A stretch of 11,942 nt of DNA from NCBI GenBank assembly GCA_964483805.1, contig CAZADH010000190.1, forward strand, positions 1 through 11,942, given 5' to 3'. Source of the DNA: CAZADH01 sp964483805. Its GTDB lineage: Bacteria > Muiribacteriota > Ozemobacteria > Ozemobacterales > Ozemobacteraceae. Positions 1-8,213 of the stretch are shown in pieces. Below the pieces are notes generated by a model. The model had not been told where the DNA came from. It did no database searches and was given only the letters and a program-made list of their open reading frames with translations. The translations under genes and the position numbers were made by a program. The first letter of the stretch is position 1; every line of letters begins with the position of its first letter.

Positions 1-749
1 GAACGATGTCAATACATCGTCGTGCACTTCCTGTGCCGAGTGTTTGGTCGTGTTGCCGAACGCAGTGCGCAAACCCGGGTGGTCGAACATCTTCCCGCTG
101 GTGTCGACGGCCTCGACGATGCCGTCGGTGTACCAGAGCATCGCCGCGCCCGGTTCGAGGGCGACCTCGTCGATGCGCCAGGTCGCCTTGCTGCGCGCGC
201 CAAGCGGATACTGCGGCGCGCCCACCTCGACGACGGTGCCGTCGGGGCGCCGCACGAGCGGGTAGGGATGGCCGCCGCAGATGCACTCGAGGCGATGCGT
301 CACCGGGTCGAGCACGGCCGCGGCCATCGACATCAGTTTGCGGGCCCGCGTGCCCTTGTTGATCAGATGGTTCAGGCGCAAGAACAGGCGGTCGAGCGGC
401 AGGTTCTCGCGCGCGCTCTCGTGGCACACCGCCTTGGCCATCGCCGTCAGCAGTGCGGCACCGATGCCGTGGCCGGCGACGTCGCCGATGACGATCAGCA
501 GACGGCCGTCGGGACGGGGCAGCAGGTCGACGTAGTCGCCGCCGAGATCGGAGGCCGACCAGTAACTCAGGGCCAGGCCATAACCGGCCACCTGGGGCAC
601 CTGGGCCGGAATCAGGCCGACCTGGACCTCGCGCCCGAGGTCGACCTGTTGCATTTCGGCGGTCATCGCGTTGAATGCCGTGCCCAGCGTGCCCAGTTCG
701 TCGCCGCCCAGGTCGGGCAGTCGGTGGTCGAATCGGCGTGCTTCGAGGC
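1..749 (-). CDS. SpoIIE/PP2C-type phosphatase domain, C-terminal part of a frameshifted receptor phosphatase (partial)
   Basis: This is the downstream, frame-shifted continuation of the gene that starts at 2684, open in codons 1-3, 4-6 and so on up to about 749. It encodes the end of the HAMP domain (DLGGDELGTLGTAFNAM), then a PPM/SpoIIE Ser/Thr phosphatase domain. The metal-binding motifs are intact: GGDYVD at 526-543, GDVAGHG at 466-486 and WYTDG at 121-135. By family knowledge such domains dephosphorylate phosphoserine or phosphothreonine, usually on STAS-domain anti-sigma antagonists. The extreme C-terminus, with the usual final DD motif, lies beyond position 1. A gene caller would probably start it at the in-frame ATG 666-664 (MTAEMQQ), but that cuts the HAMP domain, so I read it as the same gene as 663-2684 interrupted by one missing base. 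The domain call is firm; whether the break is real or a sequence error cannot be told here. Confidence 0.85.
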
Positions 750-2684
750 ACTGACGCCGGTGCGCAGTTCGCCGATCGGACCCAGGATCGCGCGCCCGAG
801 CAGATTGCCGAACAGGAGCGTGAGGGCCAGAGTCAGCGCGGCGCCGAGAACAAGCGCATTGCGGAAGCGGGTGATGGTGCGATCGACCTCGGTCAGCGAG
901 GCGGTGGTATAGTAGCAATATCCCGTCAATACGTTGCTGGGAAACGCCAGCAGGAGCATGCGGTCGCTGCCGCGCCGGCGGTCGCGGTGCGCGGTTTGCC
1001 GCCCGAGCAGGGCCTGGGCAGCGAGCGGCGTTACCACCGCGAGGCCGGCGGGCGGGGTCGGCGCCCACCGGTCGAGGCGCTCGGTGTAGATCCACGTGCC
1101 GGTCGGGATGGCGTGTTGGACGAAATCGGAGATGAGGTCGGCACGCTCGAGGTTGATCGAGGTGAATGCCGCGGGGTGGCTCGCCGTCGGGTGGCGCACG
1201 CTCCAGTACCAGTCGGAATACCGGTCACCCATGGCCAGCGGCAGCGTCGTTTCCGGTCGGTCGAACACCCCGGAGAGGCCGAGGCGCGGGCTGGTCAGAA
1301 TCTTGGTGGTGATCGCTTCGAGCGGGTCGCTGCCGCCGCTCGACTCGAAGCCCAGATACCGCCTCAGCACACCCTTGGCGAAGGGGCGGAGCATCTGGCA
1401 GAACACGCCGGTGGTGCTGTCGGTGGACCACATTACGTCACCGTTGATCGTGCGGACCTCGAGGCGTCCCATCCAGTGCCGCTCGTCGAGCCGCTGCTGC
1501 ATCGCGTCGAGAGCCGGACCATCGCCGGTTAGCACGGCCGGGTGCTGCGTGACCCGGTACCACAGGCGCTCGAGCTTGCGATGGTGCCGGGTGAAGCGGG
1601 AGTCGAGCGTGCGCAGGCGGGCCACGGTCTCGTCCGCGACCACGCGTTCGAGTACGACCGCGCGTTCCCGCAACGAACCGAGGGCCAGGCTGACCAGCAG
1701 AACCAGCGGAATGGCGGCTGACAGCAACAGCAATGAGGTCAGGCGTTGACCGACCCCGAGCGGCGTGGTGGCTCCGGCGGCCCGGCGCCACCAGCCCGCG
1801 CCGATGCACAGAATCAGGCCGCCGATTGCCAGGGCCCACGCCCAACGCCAGCCGGTTTGATCGACCCGGCTGATGGGGTGGGCACGCAACAGCCACAACC
1901 CGGTCGGATCGCGCACGACACGGCACAGGTGTCCGCCGGCCACGAGCGATCCGCCACCGCCGGCCGCCGCGCGCGCGATGTCGGATTGCCAGTAGGGCCA
2001 CGCCGAACCGTGGCCGAAGGCCGCGCCCGACTCGGGCGAATAGACGCCGATGAATCCGGATGCGCGGGTGCGGGCCAGGGCCTGGCCGATGCAGGACCAG
2101 ACGTTGGGATAGCTCGGGCAGTGCATGATGAGCCCCGACTTGCCGGAACCCCGTTGCCAGACGAAGCCGCCGTCGGCCTCGCCCAGCCCGATCGGGTAGG
2201 GGAACCCGGGATTGTCGTCGGCGTCGAAGATCGTCCAGGTCGGCCCGAAGACGGCGCGGAACATCTTCTGGCTCTTTTCGTCGCTGTGAACGACGCCGAT
2301 CTCGTTCCACAATTTTTGTATAACGAAGCGCGCGCTGCAACGGCTCCAGGGCGGGATGACCAGCGACCCTTCGGGCGTGAAGGCCACCACCTCGGTGCGC
2401 AGCAGTTCCGGCGGGCGGCGGCGGGCCTGGGTGACGGCCGCGCGTGAGAAACCCTGCCGGTCGAGTTCGGCGAACAGCGCGCCGAAGTGCCGGCGCAGGA
2501 TCTGGCGCGGTCGGGTGGCGAGGATCAGCGTGTTGAGGTCAGCGTCCATGCGCGCCTCGAGGGCGCGGGTGGCGATCCGTTCGCGTTCGACCAGGAGTCG
2601 GTCGCCCAGCCACAGCACGACGGCCAGCGGCAACAGCAGAACGAGCAGGGCCAGGGTCTGACGCGGAGGTCGGGGCGTGCTCAT
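663..2684 (-). CDS. Membrane receptor with HAMP domain, N-terminal part of a SpoIIE-type phosphatase (frameshifted)
   Basis: The start ATG (2684-2682) overlaps the TGA of the upstream gene by 4 bp (ATGA) and is preceded by GGAGG at 2697-2693, 8 nt away, so translation is probably coupled. Membrane segments appear at about residues 10-28, 282-300, 312-338 and 609-630, giving two extracytoplasmic regions (about 29-280 and 339-605). I recognise no named sensor family in either. A HAMP linker begins at about 628 (LGRAILGPIGELRTGVSA). After residue 646 the reading becomes nonsense (SKHADSTTDC...) and stops at 663, whereas the next frame continues the HAMP and a full PPM domain, so one base is missing near 747-749. 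The intact protein would be about 895 residues or more, the same design as its upstream paralogue. Its likely role is a transmembrane receptor controlling a cytoplasmic phosphatase; the ligand is unknown. Confidence 0.85.
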   Translation of the reverse strand: MSTPRPPRQTLALLVLLLPLAVVLWLGDRLLVERERIATRALEARMDADLNTLILATRPRQILRRHFGALFAELDRQGFSRAAVTQARRRPPELLRTEVVAFTPEGSLVIPPWSRCSARFVIQKLWNEIGVVHSDEKSQKMFRAVFGPTWTIFDADDNPGFPYPIGLGEADGGFVWQRGSGKSGLIMHCPSYPNVWSCIGQALARTRASGFIGVYSPESGAAFGHGSAWPYWQSDIARAAAGGGGSLVAGGHLCRVVRDPTGLWLLRAHPISRVDQTGWRWAWALAIGGLILCIGAGWWRRAAGATTPLGVGQRLTSLLLLSAAIPLVLLVSLALGSLRERAVVLERVVADETVARLRTLDSRFTRHHRKLERLWYRVTQHPAVLTGDGPALDAMQQRLDERHWMGRLEVRTINGDVMWSTDSTTGVFCQMLRPFAKGVLRRYLGFESSGGSDPLEAITTKILTSPRLGLSGVFDRPETTLPLAMGDRYSDWYWSVRHPTASHPAAFTSINLERADLISDFVQHAIPTGTWIYTERLDRWAPTPPAGLAVVTPLAAQALLGRQTAHRDRRRGSDRMLLLAFPSNVLTGYCYYTTASLTEVDRTITRFRNALVLGAALTLALTLLFGNLLGRAILGPIGELRTGVSASKHADSTTDCPTWAATNWARWARHSTR
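745..752 (-). other. Single-base frameshift site within the HAMP region
   Basis: On the minus strand the sequence reads GTCAGTGCCTCGAAGCACGC. Inserting one C (GCC-CTC instead of GCCTC) gives V-S-A-L-E-A-R-R-F-D-H-R-L-P-D-L-G-G-D-E-L, a normal HAMP second helix running straight into the phosphatase frame. Without it, translation terminates 28 codons later. The break lies at a short C/G run (two instead of three), the kind of place where both assembly errors and true indels occur. There is no obvious slippery heptamer, so programmed frameshifting is unlikely. Confidence 0.75.
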
Positions 2685-5458
2685 GCCGGCAACCTCCGAA
2701 TGGCGACCACCGCCACATCATCGCTCAGGGTCCGGTCCTGGCGGTGCGCATCGATACGGGCGAGGACCGCCCCGCACAGCGCGTCGGCGCCGGTCGGAGC
2801 GGCCTCGGTGGCGGTCGCCTCGAGGTGGCGCCAACCCAGGGTGTGGCCGGCGCTGTTCGCGACGGCTGCCGCGCCGCCCGTGCAACTGCACCAGGTCGCA
2901 CCCGGGGCAATGATCGCCATCTCGGTCGGGCAGGCATCGAGCGTCGGCTCCCCCAGGGGCAGCGTCGGGCTGCCGTGGCGCAAACAGTTCTGCGTGCCGG
3001 CATCGACGACGAGCCACGCCGGTTGTCCGGCCAGGGTGTAACGCATGGTGTGGGCCGCCGGGTCGAGCACGGCCACGGCGAGGTCCATGGTACGGCGGCG
3101 CGGTGCGATGTCGCGTAACATATTGTGCATACGCATCGGCAACGTGTCGAGATCGGCGTCCTCGGCAACGTGGGTGAACGCGAGTGATTTTGCCATGGTC
3201 ATGACCAGCGCCGCCTGTAACCCGCACCCCGCCGCATCGCCAATGAGCATGACCACCCGGCCATCGGGGCGCGCGTAGAAATCGACGTAGCACCCGCCCA
3301 CCGATTCGACCAGGGCGGTGCGGAAGGCGATCTCGTAACCCGGTGGGGCCGGGATCTCCCGCGGCAGGAAGCTGGCCTGCACACCCTGGGCCACCTGCAG
3401 CTCGCCGAGCGTTTCGAGCAGGCGGTTGAACGCCGCGGCCAGCCGGCCGAACTCGTCGTCGGAACGAATCGGGATGCGATGGCTGGCCACGTGCGCGCGC
3501 ACCTGCGCGATTCCGATCGCGAGATCGGCGATGGGCACCGACAAACTTCCGGCCAGGATCCAGAGACACAACAGGCCGGCGACCAGGGCGAGGCCGGTGC
3601 CGGTGACCAGAAAGTCGCGCAACCATGTGGCTTCCTCGGTCTTCAAGACGTCCGGAATGAGCGCGAGAACGTCGAAGCCGTCGAGACGCAGGCCGGGCAG
3701 CCCGAGCACCTGCACCGCCTGCCCGCTGTGGTGAAGCATCCCGAGCTGTTCCTCGCCGGTAAGCATGACCGCGTTCTGCAGGGCATCGAGTCCGCGGGTG
3801 TCGACGCCGCCCGGATACCAGCGGCCGGTCGTGCGATCGCGCACGACCAGGCGGCAAGCGCGGTTGCGCACCAGGTGGCGCTGCACATAGCGGCTGACCA
3901 TCTGCCGGTGCGAGCGTTCGATCATGACATACGCGGTATGACGGTCCCGCGACCACGGCGCCACGCAGTAATAATTGTAGAAGTTGCTCGTGCCAAGACG
4001 CATGTGATGCAGTTTCCCGGGCTTGCGCAGAATCTCGACATAGCCGAGTTCCCGGGCCTGAAGCATTTCCCACACCGCCATGACCTGAGGGTCGGTCAGC
4101 GAGTCGGCGCTGCGCGCCTGCGCCTCGGCGATTTTGCGGCGGGCCAGTTCGTTGTTGATCGCCTGGGTTCCAGGGTCTGCAACCGTTCGATACAGGTCCA
4201 GGTGCGGCTTGCCGTCCCAGCCCCAGGCCTCGATATGCTCGACGACGTTGCCGGCCAGCCAGCGCTGGGCCCGCGCCGCGAAGGCGGTGAATCGTCCGCG
4301 CACCAGGTCGCCGTCGTTGATCAGGCGGGCGCACCAGCGTTCGAACGAGTCTTCCTCGGTGCGAAACCCCTCGTCGAAACCCATGATCGTTTCGCGGGCC
4401 ATCTGCTGGGCGGCCTGCTCGACGATCTGACGCCGGTCGGCCAGCGCGCCCATCCCGAGAATGCCGATGGCCAGCAGTGGCAGAACGACAACATAGGCAA
4501 AGACCAACATCAGCTTCTGCACCAACGGGCGATGGGGTGCCGCGTTGTGCAAGCGCGGATAGGCGATCGTCAGCGCGATCAGGAGTAGTGCCGTCGCCCA
4601 CTGGACCCGCGCCGGCGTTGCCGCGGTCAGGGGCGAACGAATCGGCCGCGACAGGGTCAGGGCCAGATTGTGGGGCAGCGCCTCGATCAGTTCGACCCGA
4701 TCGACGCCCACCGTCGTGGTCGGTCGCAACTCCGACAGCGCGGCGAGTCGGCCCAACAGCTCGGCCTCGACCGGCTGCCCGTCGGTGAGATCGCGGCCGG
4801 TGCGACGATTGATGATGTGCCCGCGGAGCGACGACGAGGACTCCGCCCGCACACGACGCAGACCCTCCGCATAAAGCGACGCCGCAGTGGGCGGCCGGCA
4901 CAGCATGACCCGGACCGTTGCGGACGCCGCCGCGGTTGGGGCAGGGCGGTCGACGGAGGTCTGCGGGCGGCGCTGCGTCCAGATCAACCAGGCTGCTTCG
5001 CGCCCCCAGCGGACCGATTGCGCCAGATCGGGTCGCTCTCGCGCCAGATGGGGGTCGAATTCCCAGCCCAGAACGTCGCGCCAGCGCATCAGTTGAGGCG
5101 GTTGCGGCGGTGGGCCACCGGCCAGAAAGGCGGCCAGTTCGCGGACGACGCCCAGGTCGCCGGTGGCCGTGGCCGACAGGGGTCGACCCGGTGTGTAACG
5201 GGCGGTGAGGGCGTGGGTCGGTCGATGCTGGAGCGCAGTGGGCGGGTGCGCCGTGCGAAAACGGCGAACGACAAACGCCGCCGGGCGGGCCGCCAGATGG
5301 ACCGCCCGCTCGTCGTGGAGCAGGGCGACGACCGCGTCGCGTGCGGCGTCGGCGCGATGCAACTCGAGACCCCGTGCGACGAGCCAGCCACACAGCAAGG
5401 TCGGCAACACCACGAACAACACCCAGCCGACGGCAAAGGATGTGGCTCGGTCGCGCAT
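2681..5458 (-). CDS. Four-pass HAMP-SpoIIE receptor with degenerate phosphatase active site
   Basis: I prefer the ATG at 5458-5456 (925 aa) because a candidate promoter lies just upstream, and because the longer reading from 5533 would start at or before it and adds 25 non-membrane residues. No clear ribosome site is seen. Membrane segments lie at about residues 8-30, 285-303, 315-338 and 616-637, a HAMP domain at about 634-690 (DDEFGRLAAAFNRLLETL), and a SpoIIE/PPM domain at about 703-925. Motifs kept are LIGDAAGCG (D741) and the terminal SDD (913-914). Motifs changed are the usual GGDYYD, here GGCYVD (C723), and the usual YTDG, here CTGG (G861). These aspartates normally bind the catalytic metals, so the enzyme may be weak or inactive, acting as a pseudophosphatase. 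The two outer regions (31-284, 339-615) match no sensor family I can name. It is the first gene of a pair with the overlapping intact paralogue. Confidence 0.85.
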   Translation of the reverse strand: MRDRATSFAVGWVLFVVLPTLLCGWLVARGLELHRADAARDAVVALLHDERAVHLAARPAAFVVRRFRTAHPPTALQHRPTHALTARYTPGRPLSATATGDLGVVRELAAFLAGGPPPQPPQLMRWRDVLGWEFDPHLARERPDLAQSVRWGREAAWLIWTQRRPQTSVDRPAPTAAASATVRVMLCRPPTAASLYAEGLRRVRAESSSSLRGHIINRRTGRDLTDGQPVEAELLGRLAALSELRPTTTVGVDRVELIEALPHNLALTLSRPIRSPLTAATPARVQWATALLLIALTIAYPRLHNAAPHRPLVQKLMLVFAYVVVLPLLAIGILGMGALADRRQIVEQAAQQMARETIMGFDEGFRTEEDSFERWCARLINDGDLVRGRFTAFAARAQRWLAGNVVEHIEAWGWDGKPHLDLYRTVADPGTQAINNELARRKIAEAQARSADSLTDPQVMAVWEMLQARELGYVEILRKPGKLHHMRLGTSNFYNYYCVAPWSRDRHTAYVMIERSHRQMVSRYVQRHLVRNRACRLVVRDRTTGRWYPGGVDTRGLDALQNAVMLTGEEQLGMLHHSGQAVQVLGLPGLRLDGFDVLALIPDVLKTEEATWLRDFLVTGTGLALVAGLLCLWILAGSLSVPIADLAIGIAQVRAHVASHRIPIRSDDEFGRLAAAFNRLLETLGELQVAQGVQASFLPREIPAPPGYEIAFRTALVESVGGCYVDFYARPDGRVVMLIGDAAGCGLQAALVMTMAKSLAFTHVAEDADLDTLPMRMHNMLRDIAPRRRTMDLAVAVLDPAAHTMRYTLAGQPAWLVVDAGTQNCLRHGSPTLPLGEPTLDACPTEMAIIAPGATWCSCTGGAAAVANSAGHTLGWRHLEATATEAAPTGADALCGAVLARIDAHRQDRTLSDDVAVVAIRRLPA

Positions 5459-5503
5459 CAGACGGGACGACGCTCGGCAGTCGTGACCTGTGTCATTGGC
5501 CTT

Positions 5504-5533
5504 ATAGTAGCGCGATCCCATGAGGGCAGACAA
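5504..5533 (-). promoter_or_regulatory. Candidate sigma70-like promoter for the phosphatase operon
   Basis: On the minus strand TTGTCT (5533-5528) is followed after 18 nt by TACTAT (5509-5504), matching the -35 and -10 consensus at 4/6 and 5/6. Transcription would begin near 5497, leaving a leader of about 40 nt before the ATG at 5458 and excluding the upstream in-frame ATGs. This is pattern matching only. Confidence 0.45.
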
Positions 5534-5540
5534 CTGCGAT

Positions 5541-5568
5541 CACGACGCGAAACGACGCGATGGTCGTT
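5541..5568. promoter_or_regulatory. Candidate operator: phased direct repeat and inverted repeat between divergent promoters
   Basis: ACGACGCGA occurs at 5542-5550 and again at 5552-5560, exactly one helical turn (10 bp) apart. Overlapping the second copy, AACGAC (5551-5556) and GTCGTT (5563-5568) form a 6-bp inverted repeat with a 6-nt centre. It lies immediately upstream of the plus-strand -35 box and just behind the minus-strand -35 box, where a regulator of both operons could bind. No regulator gene is in the window. Confidence 0.3.
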
Positions 5569-5570
5569 CT

Positions 5571-5599
5571 TTGCCCGGGCCGTCACGACATAGTAGAAT
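5571..5599 (+). promoter_or_regulatory. Candidate sigma70-like promoter for the PTS operon
   Basis: TTGCCC (5571-5576), a 17-nt spacer and TAGAAT (5594-5599) match consensus at 4/6 and 5/6. The expected start site near 5606 leaves a leader of about 33 nt that contains a strong ribosome site, GAGGAG at 5628-5633, 5 nt before the ATG of the fusion gene. Confidence 0.5.
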
Positions 5600-5638
5600 G
5601 CCGCGAACCCAACGAATCCCCTGCCGCGAGGAGATCGC

Positions 5639-8197
5639 ATGAGCCACGTTCAAACCAGTACCGGCCAGTTATTGGCGCCGCTTTCCGGCGTCCTGATCCC
5701 TCTCGATCTCGTTCCCGACCCGGTGTTTGCGCAGCGGATGGTTGGCGATGGGGTGTCTATCGATCCGACGTCGACGACGCTGCTCGCGCCGTGCGCCGGT
5801 GAGGTCATCCAGGCGCACAGTGCCGGGCATGCGGTGACGATTCGCATGCCGGGCGGGCCCGAGGTGATGATCCACATCGGCCTCGACACCGTGCATCTGA
5901 AGGGGCGGGGGTTCACGGCCAAAGTGAAGACGGGGCAGAAGGTCGAGATCGGCACCCCGCTCATCGAGTTCGATCCCGACTTCGTGGCGACGGCTGCTCG
6001 CAGCCTGATGACGCAGATTCTGATCACGACCCCCGATCTGGTCACCAACCTGCGGCCGGCCACCGGGCGAGTGACCGCCGGTAAAGACGCCGTATTGCTC
6101 TTTGACCTGCGCCAACCCGCGGTCGCAGAGGCTGGGACTGCCGCGGCGGGTGCGACATTGGCCGAGACCGTGATCATTGTGAATCCGGCCGGATTGCACG
6201 CGCGGCCGGCCTCGGTGCTGGTCGGCCTGTCGCGACGGTTCAAGGCCGAAGTCCGGCTGCAGAAGGGCAGCGCCGAGGCCAATGCCCGCAGTCTCGTGGG
6301 CATCATGAACCTCGACGTTCGCAACGGCGACAAGGTGCAACTGCTGGTGCGCGGCGTTGATGCCGCCGAGGCGATGGCGACGATTCTTCCTGAGTTGCGC
6401 AGTGGCCTGGGCGAGAAACCCGGCGATGCGCCGGTGTCAGCAAGCGCGCCCGTCGCTGTCGCGGGCAAAGGCGCTCTGGCAGCGGTAGTGCCCGTCGTGC
6501 CGGCCGATGCGCGCTTTCTGCCCGGTATCGTGGCCTCGCCCGGCCTCGCCTTTGGGCGCACCGTGCGGATCAGTCACGCCGAGATCGTCGTCGCCGAAAC
6601 CGGGGCTGCACCTGGGGTCGAGCAACGACATCTGCGTGCGGCTCTCGAAGCGGCATCGGGGCAGCTCACGGCGCTGCACGACCGTCTGGTTGCGCAGGGC
6701 GAACCCGGCAAGGCCGGCATCTTTGCGGCCCACAACGAACTGCTCGAGGACCCGGACCTGCTGACAATTGCCGAGAGCGCCATCGCCAAAGGCAAGAGCG
6801 CGGCCTTCGCCTGGCGGGCGGCGATCAACACCCAGGCCGACCGGTTGGCCGGCATGAGCAATGAACTGCTGGCAGGGCGGGCCAACGACCTGCGCGATGT
6901 GGGCCGGCGTGTCCTACAAATCTTGTGTGGCGGCGGCGAAACCAAACGTGAGTTCCCTGCCGACTGCATTCTGCTGGCCGAGGATCTGACGCCGTCCGAT
7001 ACGGTGTCGCTCGATCGCAGTCGCGTGCTCGGCTTCTGCACCGTCGCCGGCGGGGCGACGTCGCATGTGGCCATTCTGGCGCGGTCGCTGGGCATCCCGG
7101 CGCTCGTCGGCATGCCGCCGGCGATTCTCGAGATGCCCGATCAGACCGAGGTGATTCTCGATGGCGAAAAAGGTCTGCTGTGCCGGCAACCCACCCGCGA
7201 CGAAGTGACCCAGGTGCGCGGGCGGCAAGAGAAGCTCGCGGCCCAGCGCCAACAGGATCTGGCGAGTGCCACCGCCGCCGCGACGACCTGCGATGGTCAC
7301 ACGGTGCACGTGGTGGCCAACATCGGCAACCTCGCCGATGCCCAGGAAGCCGTGCGGCTTGGCGCCGACGGGGTGGGGCTGTTGCGCACCGAGTTCCTGT
7401 TTCTCAACCGGACGACCCCGCCGACCGAAGACGAGCAAACCGCGGTATACACTGAAATCGCGCGGGCGCTGGGTCCCGACCGGCCGCTGATCATCCGCAC
7501 GCTCGATGTCGGTGGCGACAAGCCGCTGGCCTACCTGCCCATCGCCCACGAAGAGAACCCGTTTCTCGGCGAGCGTGGCCTGCGCGTCGGGCTCAACCGC
7601 CCCGACGTGCTGCGCACCCAACTGCGCGCGATTCTGCGGGCGGGCAAGGTCGGCAAGGTCAAGGTCATGTTCCCGATGGTGACCCTGCTCGAGGAGTGGC
7701 GCACGGCGAAGGCGTGGCTCGACGAAGAAGCACGGGCGCTGGGATTGCCGTTGATCCCGGCGGGCATCATGATCGAGGTGCCGGCGGCGGCGCTGACCGC
7801 GGCGGCGTTTGCGCCCGAGGTCGATTTCTTTTCGATCGGTACCAACGATTTGACGCAGTACGTGCTGGCCATGGACCGCGGCCACCCGAAGCTGGCGGGC
7901 AAGATCGATGCGCTCCACCCCGGCGTTCTGCGGTTGATCGGCGAGACTGCGGCCGCGGCGCAGAAGCATGGCAAGCACTGCGGGGTCTGCGGCGGCCTGG
8001 CCAGCGACCCCCGTGCTGCCGCCATCCTGGTCGGTCTGGGCGTCGATGAGTTGAGCGTCAGCGTCCCGGCCATTCCGACGGTCAAGGCCGGCATACGTCG
8101 TATTGACATGGCGACCTGCCGCAGCCTGGCCGAGAAGGCTGTGGTTCAGCCCGATCCCGCCGCTGTCCGGGCGTTACTGCCCGGCGCCTCTTGTTGA
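5639..8197 (+). CDS. Fused PTS protein EIIA(Glc)-HPr-Enzyme I (PEP-protein phosphotransferase)
   Basis: One 852-residue cytoplasmic protein carries all the soluble steps of a phosphotransferase system. Residues 1-160 are a Glc-type EIIA: H79 in VMIHIGLDTVHLKG is the phospho-histidine and H64 in GHAVTI the supporting histidine, 15 residues apart as in E. coli Crr. Residues 173-258 are HPr, with H187 in NPAGLHARPA and S218 at the place of regulatory Ser46. After an Ala/Pro/Val-rich linker, residues 290-852 are Enzyme I: H476 in GGATSHVAILARSLGIPALVG takes phosphate from PEP, followed by GLLRTEFLF, MIEVPAAAL, FFSIGTNDLTQY and the active-site C784 in CGVCGGLASDP (E. coli has CGELAGD). The domain order matches proteobacterial NagF-type fusions. 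The start is set by GAGGAG 5 nt upstream. The EII permease gene follows after 16 bp. All key residues are present, so it should be active. Confidence 0.95.
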   Translation: MSHVQTSTGQLLAPLSGVLIPLDLVPDPVFAQRMVGDGVSIDPTSTTLLAPCAGEVIQAHSAGHAVTIRMPGGPEVMIHIGLDTVHLKGRGFTAKVKTGQKVEIGTPLIEFDPDFVATAARSLMTQILITTPDLVTNLRPATGRVTAGKDAVLLFDLRQPAVAEAGTAAAGATLAETVIIVNPAGLHARPASVLVGLSRRFKAEVRLQKGSAEANARSLVGIMNLDVRNGDKVQLLVRGVDAAEAMATILPELRSGLGEKPGDAPVSASAPVAVAGKGALAAVVPVVPADARFLPGIVASPGLAFGRTVRISHAEIVVAETGAAPGVEQRHLRAALEAASGQLTALHDRLVAQGEPGKAGIFAAHNELLEDPDLLTIAESAIAKGKSAAFAWRAAINTQADRLAGMSNELLAGRANDLRDVGRRVLQILCGGGETKREFPADCILLAEDLTPSDTVSLDRSRVLGFCTVAGGATSHVAILARSLGIPALVGMPPAILEMPDQTEVILDGEKGLLCRQPTRDEVTQVRGRQEKLAAQRQQDLASATAAATTCDGHTVHVVANIGNLADAQEAVRLGADGVGLLRTEFLFLNRTTPPTEDEQTAVYTEIARALGPDRPLIIRTLDVGGDKPLAYLPIAHEENPFLGERGLRVGLNRPDVLRTQLRAILRAGKVGKVKVMFPMVTLLEEWRTAKAWLDEEARALGLPLIPAGIMIEVPAAALTAAAFAPEVDFFSIGTNDLTQYVLAMDRGHPKLAGKIDALHPGVLRLIGETAAAAQKHGKHCGVCGGLASDPRAAAILVGLGVDELSVSVPAIPTVKAGIRRIDMATCRSLAEKAVVQPDPAAVRALLPGASC

Positions 8198-8213
8198 GTC
8201 GAGGAGCACCGCG

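Noticed and set aside
22..912. Long plus-strand open frame (296 aa) opposite the phosphatase domain
   Set aside because: It is antisense to a clear SpoIIE domain; its composition (Arg/Ala/Gly/His-rich, no motif) is typical of the reverse frame of GC-rich genes.
3479..4588. 369-aa plus-strand open frame within the first phosphatase gene, with others at 675-1532, 1746-2447 and 4670-5593
   Set aside because: All lie opposite well-supported minus-strand coding with membrane segments, HAMP and phosphatase motifs; none has a recognisable domain or a proper ribosome site.
2718..5393. 891-aa minus-strand frame overlapping the same gene in another phase
   Set aside because: Arg/Pro/Gly-rich low-complexity translation, an effect of GC-rich third positions; the 2681-5458 frame carries the real domains.
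5459..5533. N-terminal extension of the phosphatase gene to the ATG at 5533
   Set aside because: The extra 25 residues look non-functional and the candidate promoter overlaps this stretch, so the ATG at 5458 before the first membrane segment is preferred.
6914..7978. 354-aa minus-strand frame opposite Enzyme I, plus 5650-6561 and 8895-9680
   Set aside because: Reverse shadows of the PTS genes, whose catalytic motifs are all on the plus strand.
8103..8213. 37-residue N-terminal extension of the EII permease
   Set aside because: It overlaps the end of the upstream gene, and the ATG at 8214 has a good ribosome site and matches the PtsG start.
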